NCBI GenBank assembly: GCA_013032095.1 | Contig: WQBJ01000011.1 | Span: forward strand, 1-64,000 | Length of the DNA stretch: 64,000 bases | Direction: 5' to 3' | From: Ruegeria atlantica | GTDB taxonomy: Bacteria; Pseudomonadota; Alphaproteobacteria; Rhodobacterales; Rhodobacteraceae | Shown: positions 9,074-17,686 of the stretch, one piece after another | Layout of the letters: the number at the start of each line of letters is the position of its first letter | How positions within the stretch are numbered: position 1 is the stretch's first letter | Notes under the pieces: model-generated | The model's database searches: none | What the model saw: the letters and a program-made list of their open reading frames with translations, nothing else | Told to the model about the DNA's origin: nothing | Position numbers and translations under genes: made by a program

Positions 9074-9610
9074 ATGGGTGGTGAGATTAGTTCAGAACAG
9101 GCCGTACGCGGTGCGATCCAGACCCATTCGAAACGGGTTTGGCGGTTCGGGCTGGCGTTATCCGGCGCTTCGGACGTGGCCGACGATCTGCTGCAATCCA
9201 CATGTTTGCGCGCGTTAGAGCGTCACCATCAGGTCACCTCGTATGACAGGCTGGACAGTTGGTTGATGACGATCTGCCGTTCGATCTGGTTGAATGAAGT
9301 GCGCGCGCGCTCGGTGCGTAAGGCTCAGGCACTATCCGTCACGCCCGAAGCGGAATTAATTTCGCATGAGACGGACTCAGAAACGAATATTTTCGCTGCT
9401 GAAGTGTTTACACAAGTGATGCAGCTGCCAGAAGCGCAGCGGGAAACGGTAACGCTTGTGTTCGTAGAGGGGTACAGCTACCGCGAAGCCGCCGCGTTGC
9501 TGGAGGTGCCGATAGGGACTATCATGAGCCGGTTATCAAACGCCCGGCAGAAACTGAAAACCGTGATGCAGCATGAGGCGGCAGACGCCGTTCGACGGAG
9601 TGGCAAATGA
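9074..9610 (+). CDS. ECF-family RNA polymerase sigma factor
   Basis: Sigma-70 family factor of 178 residues. Region 2 spans about 10-80 with DVADDLLQSTCLRALE and a SWLMTICRSIWLNEVR segment. Region 4 near the C-terminus has the helix-turn-helix GYSYREAAALLEVPIGTIMS. It lacks regions 1 and 3, as expected for an ECF factor. I chose the ATG at 9074; a GTG at 9038 in the same frame is an alternative, and the longer open frame runs into the divergent gene. It overlaps the next gene by ATGA, so sigma factor and putative anti-sigma factor are translationally coupled. Confidence 0.85.
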   Translation: MGGEISSEQAVRGAIQTHSKRVWRFGLALSGASDVADDLLQSTCLRALERHHQVTSYDRLDSWLMTICRSIWLNEVRARSVRKAQALSVTPEAELISHETDSETNIFAAEVFTQVMQLPEAQRETVTLVFVEGYSYREAAALLEVPIGTIMSRLSNARQKLKTVMQHEAADAVRRSGK

Positions 9611-10347
9611 AGTTTTCCGATGAGACGCTGCTGGCGTATCTGGAAGGCAATCTGGATGAAGCCGAAGCCCGTGCGGTCGAAAGTGCGGTGGAGGACAATC
9701 CCGAACTTGAGCAACGCCTGATGGCGCTGGATTCATTTGCACCTTTGGTTCAGGCTGTGTTTGAGCGTTTACCAGCTCAAGATCCGAAAATTGATCTGCC
9801 AGAACCCGAGCCCCATACCCAACCCGCTGTTGGGGGACTTCGATTGCTGGCCGTTGCGGCCTCAGTCGCGGTTGTGGCTGTGTCGGCAACTTTCTGGGCT
9901 ACACGCCCTCAGCCGATGGGCTGGGCCGAGCAGGCCGCTATTTACCAGTCACTTTACGTGCCGGATACGATTGCGGCGCTGGACACTTCGTCCGAGGCTT
10001 TGGCCGCACAATTTACGCTGGCTGAGGAACAGTTGGGTCGTTCGCTCAACCGAGAGGCGCTAGAGGCGCTGCCGGGGATGGAGTTGAAACGTGCGCAGGT
10101 GCTGTCCTTCAAGGGCAAGCCGCTGATTCAGGTCGTGTTCGCCGACGCGCAGGGCCAACCCTTTGCCTTTTGTGTGATACGGCAGGGCGAGGGGGCTCCG
10201 AACAAAGACGTGAAAGAGGCCGTTCTCAGTGGGCTTGCTACCGCGACCTGGGCGCAGGACGGCTATGGGTACATGCTGATCGGTAGCAGCGGGCAGAGTG
10301 ATCTGAGCGGGCAGTTGGATTTTCTAACTGAAAATTTCGCCAGTTAA
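9607..10347 (+). CDS. Transmembrane anti-sigma factor (putative)
   Basis: Protein of 246 residues. The first 60 residues are an acidic helical cytoplasmic domain (FSDETLLAYLEGNLDEAEARAV) similar in layout to anti-sigma domains. One membrane segment follows (about 77-97) and then a 145-residue periplasmic domain of unknown fold. The 4-bp overlap with the ECF gene and the topology support a role as its membrane-bound inhibitor, released by a periplasmic signal. There is no zinc-binding HxxxCxxC motif, so it is not a ZAS-type anti-sigma factor. No sequence-specific family is recognised for the periplasmic part. Confidence 0.75.
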   Translation: MKFSDETLLAYLEGNLDEAEARAVESAVEDNPELEQRLMALDSFAPLVQAVFERLPAQDPKIDLPEPEPHTQPAVGGLRLLAVAASVAVVAVSATFWATRPQPMGWAEQAAIYQSLYVPDTIAALDTSSEALAAQFTLAEEQLGRSLNREALEALPGMELKRAQVLSFKGKPLIQVVFADAQGQPFAFCVIRQGEGAPNKDVKEAVLSGLATATWAQDGYGYMLIGSSGQSDLSGQLDFLTENFAS

Positions 10348-10407
10348 GCGCGTAATGCGCAAAAAAACGTCTTGTGAACTGGGGAGAATCCTCGAAGTAT
10401 AACGGGC

Positions 10408-11487
10408 ATGACAAGAAAACCCGTCATGCCTGATCCGGATGAGGACGCCGACGCGGTTGGTCCTTCCAGTATCTATGACGTGGACCCGCCCGAAGATGAT
10501 GACTTGTGGTTCCTGCCTCCCGAGGATGAAGAGTCAGTAGATGACTTCCTGGTCCCAGGGCCAAAAGCTGATCGGCGGTTGCTTTTCGATCCGCGGGACT
10601 GGCGCGCGGCTCAAGCTGAACTTTCTTATGAGTTGGCCGATTTGGCTGCCATCTTCGGCGCTTTGGACGAACGCCTTCGTGCCGGGCCAAAAGGCTGGAC
10701 CCATCGGCTGGCCCTGATGGACGTGTCTGATCTGGGTTGGTGGACAGGAGATCGGATCAGTGTCGACCGACTCGCCCTGTGGACCGGACTGCGGATCGGT
10801 GCGACCGGAGACGACGTGCAAGCTCTGTTCCGGGCTGGTTGGGCTGTGCGGCGATTGACCTCAGGTCCAGGCCCGTCCGAAGGGGGGTGGGAGACTGGTC
10901 TAACCGCATTTCTGGACCGAATGGCACAAGGGTTTGATGAGATCCCAGAGGCCGTGGCCGACTTGGCTGAGGTTATGCGAAATTCCGAAGGCCTGCATCC
11001 GGTGACGCAGGCCGCAATTGGGTTTCACGCCTGGCGTGCCTTGTCGCCGGGGATCGGGCAGGATACCGAAGCCGCGATCATTGCAGCTCGCCACGCGGCC
11101 ACGATGGGACGGGGTGGGGCGATGTTCATGCCCTTGGCTCTGTCCGGACCTGGGGCGTTGCGCGGGGCTGGGGGCGTGGACGACAAGCTTTCAGCCTGGG
11201 TCAACGGGGCAGGGCAGGCGGCACTGGCGGCGCTGATGCATCTGGACCGGGTCAGCGCGTGGGAACAGCGCGCCCGAGAGGCAACCAGCGGGCTGAGCGG
11301 ACGGACACCGCCTTTGTTGATAGACGTACTGACTGCTTGGCCGATGGTCTCGGCGCCGTTGGCCGAAGAGATAACAAAGGCATCACGGGCGGCAGTGCAG
11401 CGTAACATCGACCGTTTTACAAGACGTGGGCTGATCCGCGAAGTGACAGGGCAGGGGCGTTACCGGGTCTGGACTGCAGCGCTTTAG
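10408..11487 (+). CDS. DUF1612 / HTH-containing protein (RHE_PE00001-like)
   Basis: Protein of 359 residues of a family often found on plasmids of rhizobia and roseobacters. The first 50 residues are acidic and probably disordered. The central part (about 55-300) is helical with conserved Trp and Arg residues (GWTHRLALMDVSDLGWWTGDR). The C-terminus (about 312-355, ITKASRAAVQRNIDRF followed by GLIREVTGQGRYRVW) looks like a winged helix, hence a DNA-binding role. Some members are annotated as Fic-neighbour or plasmid regulators, but no function is established. The gene is separated by 60 bp from the anti-sigma gene, so cotranscription is possible. Confidence 0.6.
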   Translation: MTRKPVMPDPDEDADAVGPSSIYDVDPPEDDDLWFLPPEDEESVDDFLVPGPKADRRLLFDPRDWRAAQAELSYELADLAAIFGALDERLRAGPKGWTHRLALMDVSDLGWWTGDRISVDRLALWTGLRIGATGDDVQALFRAGWAVRRLTSGPGPSEGGWETGLTAFLDRMAQGFDEIPEAVADLAEVMRNSEGLHPVTQAAIGFHAWRALSPGIGQDTEAAIIAARHAATMGRGGAMFMPLALSGPGALRGAGGVDDKLSAWVNGAGQAALAALMHLDRVSAWEQRAREATSGLSGRTPPLLIDVLTAWPMVSAPLAEEITKASRAAVQRNIDRFTRRGLIREVTGQGRYRVWTAAL

Positions 11488-11508
11488 CCCAGCAAGCAGC
11501 CACAGATC

Positions 11509-11528
11509 GCCCGAGCCGAAGCTCGGGC
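11509..11528. terminator. 8-bp hairpin between convergent genes
   Basis: GCCCGAGC (11509-11516), loop CGAA, GCTCGGGC (11521-11528): a perfect stem with a stable tetraloop, 21 bp after the DUF1612 stop and 12 bp before the stop of the convergent DUF2793 gene. A bidirectional terminator is likely, although no strong U-run is present. Confidence 0.5.
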
Positions 11529-11539
11529 AACCTGACGAC

Positions 11540-12561
11540 TTAGAACCAGCGGCCAACCGCAATGGCCGATGGGATCAAAGTCGTTGCATCGTTTGCCGTG
11601 GCCAGCACCTTGAACTCCACTTCAGTTTCTGTCGGCCCGTCGAATGCGACGAACCGATTGCTTGCACCTCTGCTGCCGCTAATGGCGACTGGTGCACCGG
11701 TGGCAAAGGCCGCCGGGAAATCCCAGATCGCCGCATTGCTTGCGAACAAAGCACCGTCAGCATTGCGCACGAATTCGCCATTGGAAGTGGAGCCACGTTC
11801 GATCACAGCCCCTGTCGGCGTACCGCCACTTTCCGAAACAGTCCCCAGCAAGTTGCCTGGGCCATAGCCGAAATCCGCCCGCATCAGCCGGCCGGTGGTC
11901 GTATCGTCAGCGCAGGCCTGAACCGCCGCGCCACTGGCTGCGCCTGTCGATGGGTCAAAGCTCAGGGCGTCAGTCCAACTGCCGCCGTCTGGAGATAGTT
12001 TGATAGCAAACCCGTTATTTCCTGACAGACCCATCTCAGCGTGCCCTGTCCAGTTGGACTGAAACAGCAATGACGCGGTGTCGCTGGCGCTGGCTTTGTT
12101 AATTTTCAACTGATGTCCGGTGCCATCATGGCTGAGCAGTGTTGCCTGGGATCGCACCGACAGGCGGTTGGTGCTGTCATAGCCCGTGGCAATACCCACA
12201 CCGTCCAGGTCTTTCGTCGCTATCGGAGGGTCAACCCAGGCGTTGCCGTCCCAGACCTGCATTTGCCCGGCGCTTTCGTCCCATGCGCGCCATCCCGCAG
12301 GGGAGATACAAAGTGCCAAGCGTTATCCAGCCAGACGGCAAGCGAACCAGCCTGCCCCGACCATTCCCCTGTCGGGGCATTGCCCAATGCATGAATTTCT
12401 CCCTGATCCGACGCGGCGGGCGGGATCGTGGCATTGGTCGAAACCACTGTGAGTTGAGTAACTATGTCAAGCTGCCGCAATGCTTCATTGTGGGTTACGT
12501 GTTTCTGAGCCTGTGATGGTTGCAAAAAAGGCAGGTTCAAACGGGGTGAATTTTGTGACAC
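11540..12561 (-). pseudogene. DUF2793 family protein, interrupted by a one-base frameshift
   Basis: Two overlapping reading frames together encode one DUF2793 protein of about 340 residues, a family common in phage-tail or gene-transfer-agent-like loci of Rhodobacterales. The upstream frame (from 12561) carries the hallmark start LNLPFLQPSQAQKHVTHNEA and ends a normal domain up to DNAWHFVSP. The downstream frame resumes with PAGWRAWDESAGQMQVWDG, exactly where the family continues. The join needs one extra C in the CCCC run at 12300-12303 (GGGG on the plus strand), which would restore SPPAGWRAW. The rest to the stop at 11540 is intact. It may be a true frameshift or a homopolymer sequencing error; the function is unknown. 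Confidence 0.8.
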
Positions 12562-12684
12562 GGGTGTCCTCCTGAGGCTGTCGGTTCGACACTTGATTTG
12601 CGCGCCACATTGCTGTCCCGTGGATGAATCCCTGCTGACCGGGGCGAACGCCGGGAAAATACTTTGCTAACTATTAAGCGCCCG

Positions 12685-12723
12685 AAATAAAACTGGGCCG
12701 AGGCACAGTACGCCTCGGCCCAG
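12685..12723 (-). terminator. Rho-independent terminator of galU
   Basis: On the minus strand a perfect 12-bp stem (12723-12712 with 12704-12693), 7-base loop, is followed directly by TTTTATTT (12692-12685). It lies about 40 bp after the galU stop. Confidence 0.85.
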
Positions 12724-12760
12724 AAAAGGTTGTCAAATCGCCAAAGGCTTAAACAGTGCG

Positions 12761-13654
12761 TTACTGCGCCGCTTGGCCTGTTGCCACGATGTCGTGCAGG
12801 TACTGGTTTAGGTCCTCACGCAGGTCGTCCCGAGCCAACGCGAACGCCACAGTGGCCTGCAAGAAACCAGACTTAGAGCCGCAGTCAAACCGCTGACCAT
12901 CGAACTTGTAGCCAAATACCGGCACGCCATTGCCAATATCCTCGGCGATAGCATCGGTTAGCTGAATCTCACCGCCGCTGCCTTTTTTCTTTTGGTTCAG
13001 ATTGTACAGCACTGACGGACCCAGCACATAACGTCCGATTACAGCCAGATTGGAAGGTGCCTCTTCGGGTTTTGGTTTCTCCACCATGCCGCGTGCGCGC
13101 ACGACCGTGCCGATATTGTCGCCTACATCCAGCACACCGTAGGAGCTCGTTTTGTGAGCAGGTACTTCCATAGCAGCAACCATGTTCCCGCCGGTTTCTT
13201 CGTAGGCTTCAACCATCTGCTGCAGACAGGGTTTTTCGGCAGCAATCACGTCATCGGGCAACATGACCGCGAACGGCTCATCCCCAATCAGGCGGCGGGC
13301 GCACCAGACCGCGTGTCCCAGGCCTAGCGCTTTATGCTGGCGGATATAGGCGATCGCTCCGCTTTCCATGTTGGTTGCGTTCAGCGTTTCCAGAAGCTGC
13401 TCCTTGCCCTTGGCTTTGAGCTCCTGCTCAAGAACCAAGTTGTGGTCGAAATAATCTTCAAGTGCAGACTTACCGCGCGACGTGACAAAAATGAATTCAG
13501 TAATTCCGGCGGCCCGGGCTTCGTCGATAGCGTACTGCACCAACGGGCGATCAACCAGTGTCATGATCTCTTTTGGTACTGACTTTGTGGCTGGCAAAAA
13601 CCGGGTGCCGAGCCCTGCAACGGGGAAGATCGCCTTCGTGACCTTGCGTGCCAT
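12761..13654 (-). CDS. galU: UTP--glucose-1-phosphate uridylyltransferase
   Basis: Makes UDP-glucose from UTP and glucose-1-phosphate for exopolysaccharide, glycolipid and envelope sugar synthesis in the cytoplasm. The 297-residue length fits the family. The nucleotidyltransferase signature IFPVAGLGTRFLPATKSVPK begins at residue 9, and the later motifs VMLPDDVI, GVLDVG, MVEKPKPEEAPSNLAVIGRYVL and GEIQLTDAI are all present. The ATG at 13654 (MARKVTK) is chosen because GAGG lies just upstream and the homologous N-terminus begins there; the frame extends to 13744 without homology. It appears monocistronic, with its own terminator. Confidence 0.95.
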   Translation of the reverse strand: MARKVTKAIFPVAGLGTRFLPATKSVPKEIMTLVDRPLVQYAIDEARAAGITEFIFVTSRGKSALEDYFDHNLVLEQELKAKGKEQLLETLNATNMESGAIAYIRQHKALGLGHAVWCARRLIGDEPFAVMLPDDVIAAEKPCLQQMVEAYEETGGNMVAAMEVPAHKTSSYGVLDVGDNIGTVVRARGMVEKPKPEEAPSNLAVIGRYVLGPSVLYNLNQKKKGSGGEIQLTDAIAEDIGNGVPVFGYKFDGQRFDCGSKSGFLQATVAFALARDDLREDLNQYLHDIVATGQAAQ

Positions 13655-13913
13655 ATAACCTCTCAAGTTACTAAAACAATGACTGTTAGATTTGAACGAC
13701 GAGGACCTATTAGGCCCTGTGGCTCTAACAATCAACGCCAACAAACAGTCTGTATGTCTTTTCCAAAGATGGTGCCATCTGAGGGTTAATAAGTCAAAAC
13801 GATCAGCTTAATTTTGCTTAGTCACAGTGGTTCATTGCTCTGATGTGCGACAATATCGGGCAATGATTTTGCCATAGTACAGGCAACAGAAACGCGCCGG
13901 TAAACGCGAACAG

Positions 13914-13942
13914 GCCCCGAAGCCGACTTCCGACTTCGGGGC
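13914..13942 (-). terminator. Hairpin after the opp operon
   Basis: GCCCCGAAG (13914-13922) pairs perfectly with CTTCGGGGC (13934-13942), 11-base loop, just beyond the last opp stop codon at 13950. No U-run follows, so it may act with Rho or only protect the 3' end. The remaining 13655-13913 is the galU upstream region; I see no gene in it. Confidence 0.5.
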
Positions 13943-13949
13943 AGGCAGG

Positions 13950-15755
13950 TTAGGTCCCATTCATGATGGCATCCAGTGGGTCATGTTCGGCCACAAAGTG
14001 GTTAGGCTTCACCTCACTCAGTTGCGGTACATAGTCAGCCTGGCCTGCGGCTAACCGGCTGGGTAGAAACCGCAATGCGGCCTTTGGGTCCATCGGCGAA
14101 GGCAGTTCACCGGGTAGCTTCAATCTCTGACGGCTGCGTTCGACATCCGGGTCCGGGATCGGTACGGCAGAAATCAGGGATTTGGTGTAGGGATGGATTG
14201 GATCCGAGCAGACCACCTCGCCATCCCCCAGTTCTACAATCCGGCCCAGATACAGGACCATGATCCGGTTCGAGACCGCCCGCACGACCGACAAGTCGTG
14301 GCTGATGAAGATCATTGAAAGGCCAAACTCTTGTTGCAGTTCCCGCAACAATTCGACGATTTGAGCCTGAATGGACACGTCAAGAGCAGAAACGGCCTCA
14401 TCGCAGATGATCAGCTTTGGTTTATTGATCATTGCCCGCGCAATGCCGACTCGCTGGTTTTGTCCGCCGGACAATTCATGCGGATAGCGGTTGATCATGT
14501 TGGCGTTCAAGCCAACGCGCTCCATCATCTCAGAGACCATCACCTTGCGCTCGCGTTCGGTGAGATCCGGGCGATAGGTCTTCAGCGGTTCGGCGATCGA
14601 GGCCGAAATCGTCATCCGTGGATCAAGGCTCGCCAACGGGTCCTGGAATACGATCTGAAGGTCCTTGCGGTACTTGTTCAACTCCGCCCGTCTGAGACCG
14701 ACAATCGGGTGACCCAGCCAACTGACACTGCCACCGCTGGGTTCGATGAGTTGAAGAACAGCGCGGGCCAACGTGGACTTGCCGCAGCCCGATTCACCCA
14801 CAACACCCAGTGTTTCACCCTTGCGGATGTCAAAGCTGACACCGTCGACTGCTTTCAGAGGCACTTTGCGTCCGAACAACCCACCTGAAACATGGATTGG
14901 GAAATGCACCTTGACGTCGTCAACCTTGAGTAGCGGCTCGTCGACCTTGTCCAGCGCTTTGGGCGCGTCCCCGGCATCAATACGTGGCATCGCCTCCAGC
15001 AAAGAGCGGGTGTATTCGTGCTTCGGCGCGCGGAATATCTCGCGCGTGTCTCCGGCTTCGACGAATTGACCCAGACGCATGACCTGGACGCGGTCGCACA
15101 TGCGGGCGACAACGCCCATATCATGAGTGATCAGAGCGATCGCGGTCCCTTCGTCCCTTTGCAAGCGCACCATCAGGTCCAGAATGTCCGCCTGAACGGT
15201 GACGTCCAGGGCCGTGGTCGGCTCGTCTGCAATCAGCAGTTTGGGGTTGCACAGCATAGACATGGCGATCATCACGCGCTGGCGCATTCCGCCCGACAAC
15301 TCGTGCGGGTATTGATCCAGCCGTCGCTTTGCCTCGGGGATACGCACACGGTCCAGCCATTCCAGGCATCGGGCCCGTGCCGCTGAGCCTTGCAGCCCTT
15401 CATGCACCTGTAGAACTTCGCGCATCTGCTGGCCGATCCGCAGATGCGGGGTCAGCGCGGTCAGCGGGTCCTGAAAAATCATGCCGACATCGTCGCCACG
15501 GATCTTGTTCAGCTTGTTGATGGGCAGGTTCAGGATTTCCTTGCCATTCAGCGTGGCAGACCCCAAGGCCCGTCCGGCCGGCGGCAGCAGCCCCATCGCG
15601 GCCATGAAGGTCTGACTTTTGCCTGATCCGCTCTCGCCGACGATGCCAAGGCACTCGCCCGGGTTTATATCAAAACTGATTCCTTTGACGGCTTCGACAA
15701 CGCCATCAGGAGTGTCGAACTGGACGCTCAGGTCTTTTATGGAAAACAGGCTCAT
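13950..15755 (-). CDS. Peptide ABC transporter, fused dual ATPase (OppD-OppF)
   Basis: A 601-residue protein carrying two complete ATP-binding domains, equivalent to OppD and OppF in one chain as in GsiA or YejF. Domain 1 (about 1-260) has Walker A GESGSGKS at 40-47, the signature LSGGMRQRV and a Walker B followed by DEPTTALDV. Domain 2 (about 275-600) has Walker [10 protein letters not shown], signature [14 protein letters not shown] and [10 protein letters not shown]. Each half ends with the C-terminal extension typical of oligopeptide importers. The ATG at 15755 follows the oppC stop by one base. It powers the permeases encoded just upstream. Confidence 0.93.
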   Translation of the reverse strand: MSLFSIKDLSVQFDTPDGVVEAVKGISFDINPGECLGIVGESGSGKSQTFMAAMGLLPPAGRALGSATLNGKEILNLPINKLNKIRGDDVGMIFQDPLTALTPHLRIGQQMREVLQVHEGLQGSAARARCLEWLDRVRIPEAKRRLDQYPHELSGGMRQRVMIAMSMLCNPKLLIADEPTTALDVTVQADILDLMVRLQRDEGTAIALITHDMGVVARMCDRVQVMRLGQFVEAGDTREIFRAPKHEYTRSLLEAMPRIDAGDAPKALDKVDEPLLKVDDVKVHFPIHVSGGLFGRKVPLKAVDGVSFDIRKGETLGVVGESGCGKSTLARAVLQLIEPSGGSVSWLGHPIVGLRRAELNKYRKDLQIVFQDPLASLDPRMTISASIAEPLKTYRPDLTERERKVMVSEMMERVGLNANMINRYPHELSGGQNQRVGIARAMINKPKLIICDEAVSALDVSIQAQIVELLRELQQEFGLSMIFISHDLSVVRAVSNRIMVLYLGRIVELGDGEVVCSDPIHPYTKSLISAVPIPDPDVERSRQRLKLPGELPSPMDPKAALRFLPSRLAAGQADYVPQLSEVKPNHFVAEHDPLDAIMNGT

Positions 15756-15756
15756 A

Positions 15757-16686
15757 TCAGCGATCCTTTGGGTCCAGAGCGTCGCGCAAACCATCGCCGA
15801 TGAAGAACATCGAGATGATGATGGCGACATAGATTGTCAGAGGGAACATCAACTGCCACAGCGTGCCGTAAGCCATCGTTCCTGCGCCTTCGGCAATCAA
15901 ACGACCCAGGGACGTGTAGGGCTCTGAAATGCCCAGCCCAAGGAACGAAATGAAGCTTTCCATCAGGATCATTTCTGGCACCAACAGCGAGGCATAGACA
16001 ATCACCACACCCAGCAGGTTGGGCAGAATATGGCGATACATAATGGTGAACTCGCTGACACCGGCGGCCCGTGCGGCTTCGATGAACTCGCGGTTCTTTA
16101 AGGTCAGGGTTTGCCCACGCACGATCCGCGCCATAGTCAGCCAGCCCACCGCGCCAAGCGCGATGAACAACATGAAGAACGACCGCCCTGCGACGACCAG
16201 CAGCAAGATGACGATCAACGTTGCCGGGATCGCCAGCAAGATGTCGACGAAACGCATCATGACGCTGTCGGTGCGCCCGCCGATATATCCGGCGGCGATA
16301 CCGTAGCAAGTACCAACGATCAGCGCAGTTGCCGCACCGATCAGCCCCACCAGCAGCGAGGTTGTCGTTGCCTGAATGACGCGGCTGTAAAGGTCACGCC
16401 CGAGATCGTCGACGCCGAAAAAGTGCCCTGTTTCGATCGAGGGCATCCCCATACCGCGCACGTCACCCATGACGTTCCAGTCGATTTCTTCGTTGTTCCA
16501 GACGGCGAAATATGGACCGATGATTGTGAACAGAACGATGAGGCCCAGAATGAACACGCTGGCCATAGCAGCCTTATTGCGGACGAACCGCATTCGCGCA
16601 TCTTGCCAGAGCGACCGCCCCTGAATGACCGTGTAGTCGGTGACGTCTTCGGCCAGCTGGGCGGCTTTTTGAGATTTACCAAGCAT
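15757..16686 (-). CDS. Peptide ABC transporter permease, OppC/DppC type
   Basis: Inner-membrane permease of 309 residues. The N-terminal segment is cytoplasmic and the first membrane helix lies near residues 38-60 ([21 protein letters not shown]). It is followed by a periplasmic loop with [14 protein letters not shown], the hallmark of OppC/DppC, then five further helices. The EAA loop ([23 protein letters not shown]) contacts the ATPase. The ATG at 16686 has GAGGGG upstream and sits 10 bp after the oppB stop; a longer frame to 16728 overlaps oppB. Confidence 0.92.
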   Translation of the reverse strand: MLGKSQKAAQLAEDVTDYTVIQGRSLWQDARMRFVRNKAAMASVFILGLIVLFTIIGPYFAVWNNEEIDWNVMGDVRGMGMPSIETGHFFGVDDLGRDLYSRVIQATTTSLLVGLIGAATALIVGTCYGIAAGYIGGRTDSVMMRFVDILLAIPATLIVILLLVVAGRSFFMLFIALGAVGWLTMARIVRGQTLTLKNREFIEAARAAGVSEFTIMYRHILPNLLGVVIVYASLLVPEMILMESFISFLGLGISEPYTSLGRLIAEGAGTMAYGTLWQLMFPLTIYVAIIISMFFIGDGLRDALDPKDR

Positions 16687-16696
16687 TGCCAGCCCC

Positions 16697-17620
16697 TCAG
16701 TAACGGATTTTCGGATCGAACCAGGCATAGGCCAGGTCGGTCAGCAGATTCACGACAACGGTCAGCGCGCCATAGAGGATCGTGACCCCCAACAGCACGG
16801 CATAGTCCCGCGACAGGGCTGAACCCACATAGGCCTGCCCCAGACCGCCGGTCGAGAAATAGATGTCCACAAAAACCGAACCGGTCAGCACGTAGACAAA
16901 GACCGGTCCCAAATACGAGACGACAGGCAAAAGCGTCGGCTTCAGCGCATGACGCCAGATCACGGTTCTGGTCGGCAGGCCTTTGGCGCGTGCGGTGCGG
17001 ATGAAGTTCGAGTTCAGAACCTCCAGCATTGACGACCGGGTTATCCGCGCGATTGATCCCATGTACGAAGTCGCAAGCGCAATTACCGGCATGACCAGAT
17101 ATTGCCATTGCCCGCCGTTCCAGCCACCGCCAGGCAGCCATCCGAGCCACAGGGTGAAGGTCAGGATCAGGATCGGACCCATGATAAAGTTCGGTAACGC
17201 CTGCGCCGCGATACCCAGACCCACGGCGAAATAGTCGATCCAGCTGTTATGCTTGATCGCCGCGGCAATCCCCAGGCCGACACCGATGGTGGTCGCGACC
17301 AGGAACGACAGCGAGCCATAGGTCAGCGAGATCGGGAAGCCCTGTGCGATGATGTCATTCACGTCCCGGTCTTTGAACTTGAAGGACGGTCCGAAATCAA
17401 AATGCACAACGATGTTGTAGAGATAGTCCCAAAGCTGTTTCCACAGCGGCTGGTCCAACCCGTACCGCGCCTCGATGTTGGCCAGAACTGCTGGCGGCAA
17501 AGGCCGCTCGGAGGTGAAAGGCCCACCGGGTGCGAAGTGCATCAGAAAGAAACAGGCGACGATCAACAGCAGAATCGTCGGAATGGCGACCAGCAGGCGC
17601 CGAAGACTATAGGCAAGCAT
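16697..17620 (-). CDS. Peptide ABC transporter permease, OppB/DppB type
   Basis: Inner-membrane permease of 307 residues. It starts with the family pattern LRRLLVAIPTILLLIVACFFLMHFAPGGPF cut here to its first helix (about 8-30), followed by the conserved RYGLDQPLWKQLWDYL segment. Five more helices and the EAA loop FIRTARAKGLPTRTVIWRHA follow, with the terminal DLAYAWFDPKIRY. It pairs with the OppC-type permease to form the channel. A G+C-rich hairpin lies between oppA and this gene. Confidence 0.92.
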   Translation of the reverse strand: MLAYSLRRLLVAIPTILLLIVACFFLMHFAPGGPFTSERPLPPAVLANIEARYGLDQPLWKQLWDYLYNIVVHFDFGPSFKFKDRDVNDIIAQGFPISLTYGSLSFLVATTIGVGLGIAAAIKHNSWIDYFAVGLGIAAQALPNFIMGPILILTFTLWLGWLPGGGWNGGQWQYLVMPVIALATSYMGSIARITRSSMLEVLNSNFIRTARAKGLPTRTVIWRHALKPTLLPVVSYLGPVFVYVLTGSVFVDIYFSTGGLGQAYVGSALSRDYAVLLGVTILYGALTVVVNLLTDLAYAWFDPKIRY

Positions 17621-17642
17621 TTCATGCCCCCATGTTTATTGG

Positions 17643-17670
17643 CCCTGCCCCGGTCGGTCCCGGGACAGGG
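17643..17670 (-). repeat. Hairpin between oppA and oppB
   Basis: CCCTGCCCCG (17643-17652) and CGGGACAGGG (17661-17670) form a 10-bp stem with one G-U pair in RNA and an 8-base loop. No U-run follows. Such hairpins behind a substrate-binding-protein gene usually protect the upstream mRNA, giving more binding protein than permease. The role is inferred. Confidence 0.5.
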
Positions 17671-17686
17671 CGTGGTTCAAAGACGA

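Noticed and set aside
12220..12561. Independent 113-residue protein
   Set aside because: Its sequence is the start of a DUF2793 protein that continues in another frame; the last ~25 residues are out-of-frame.
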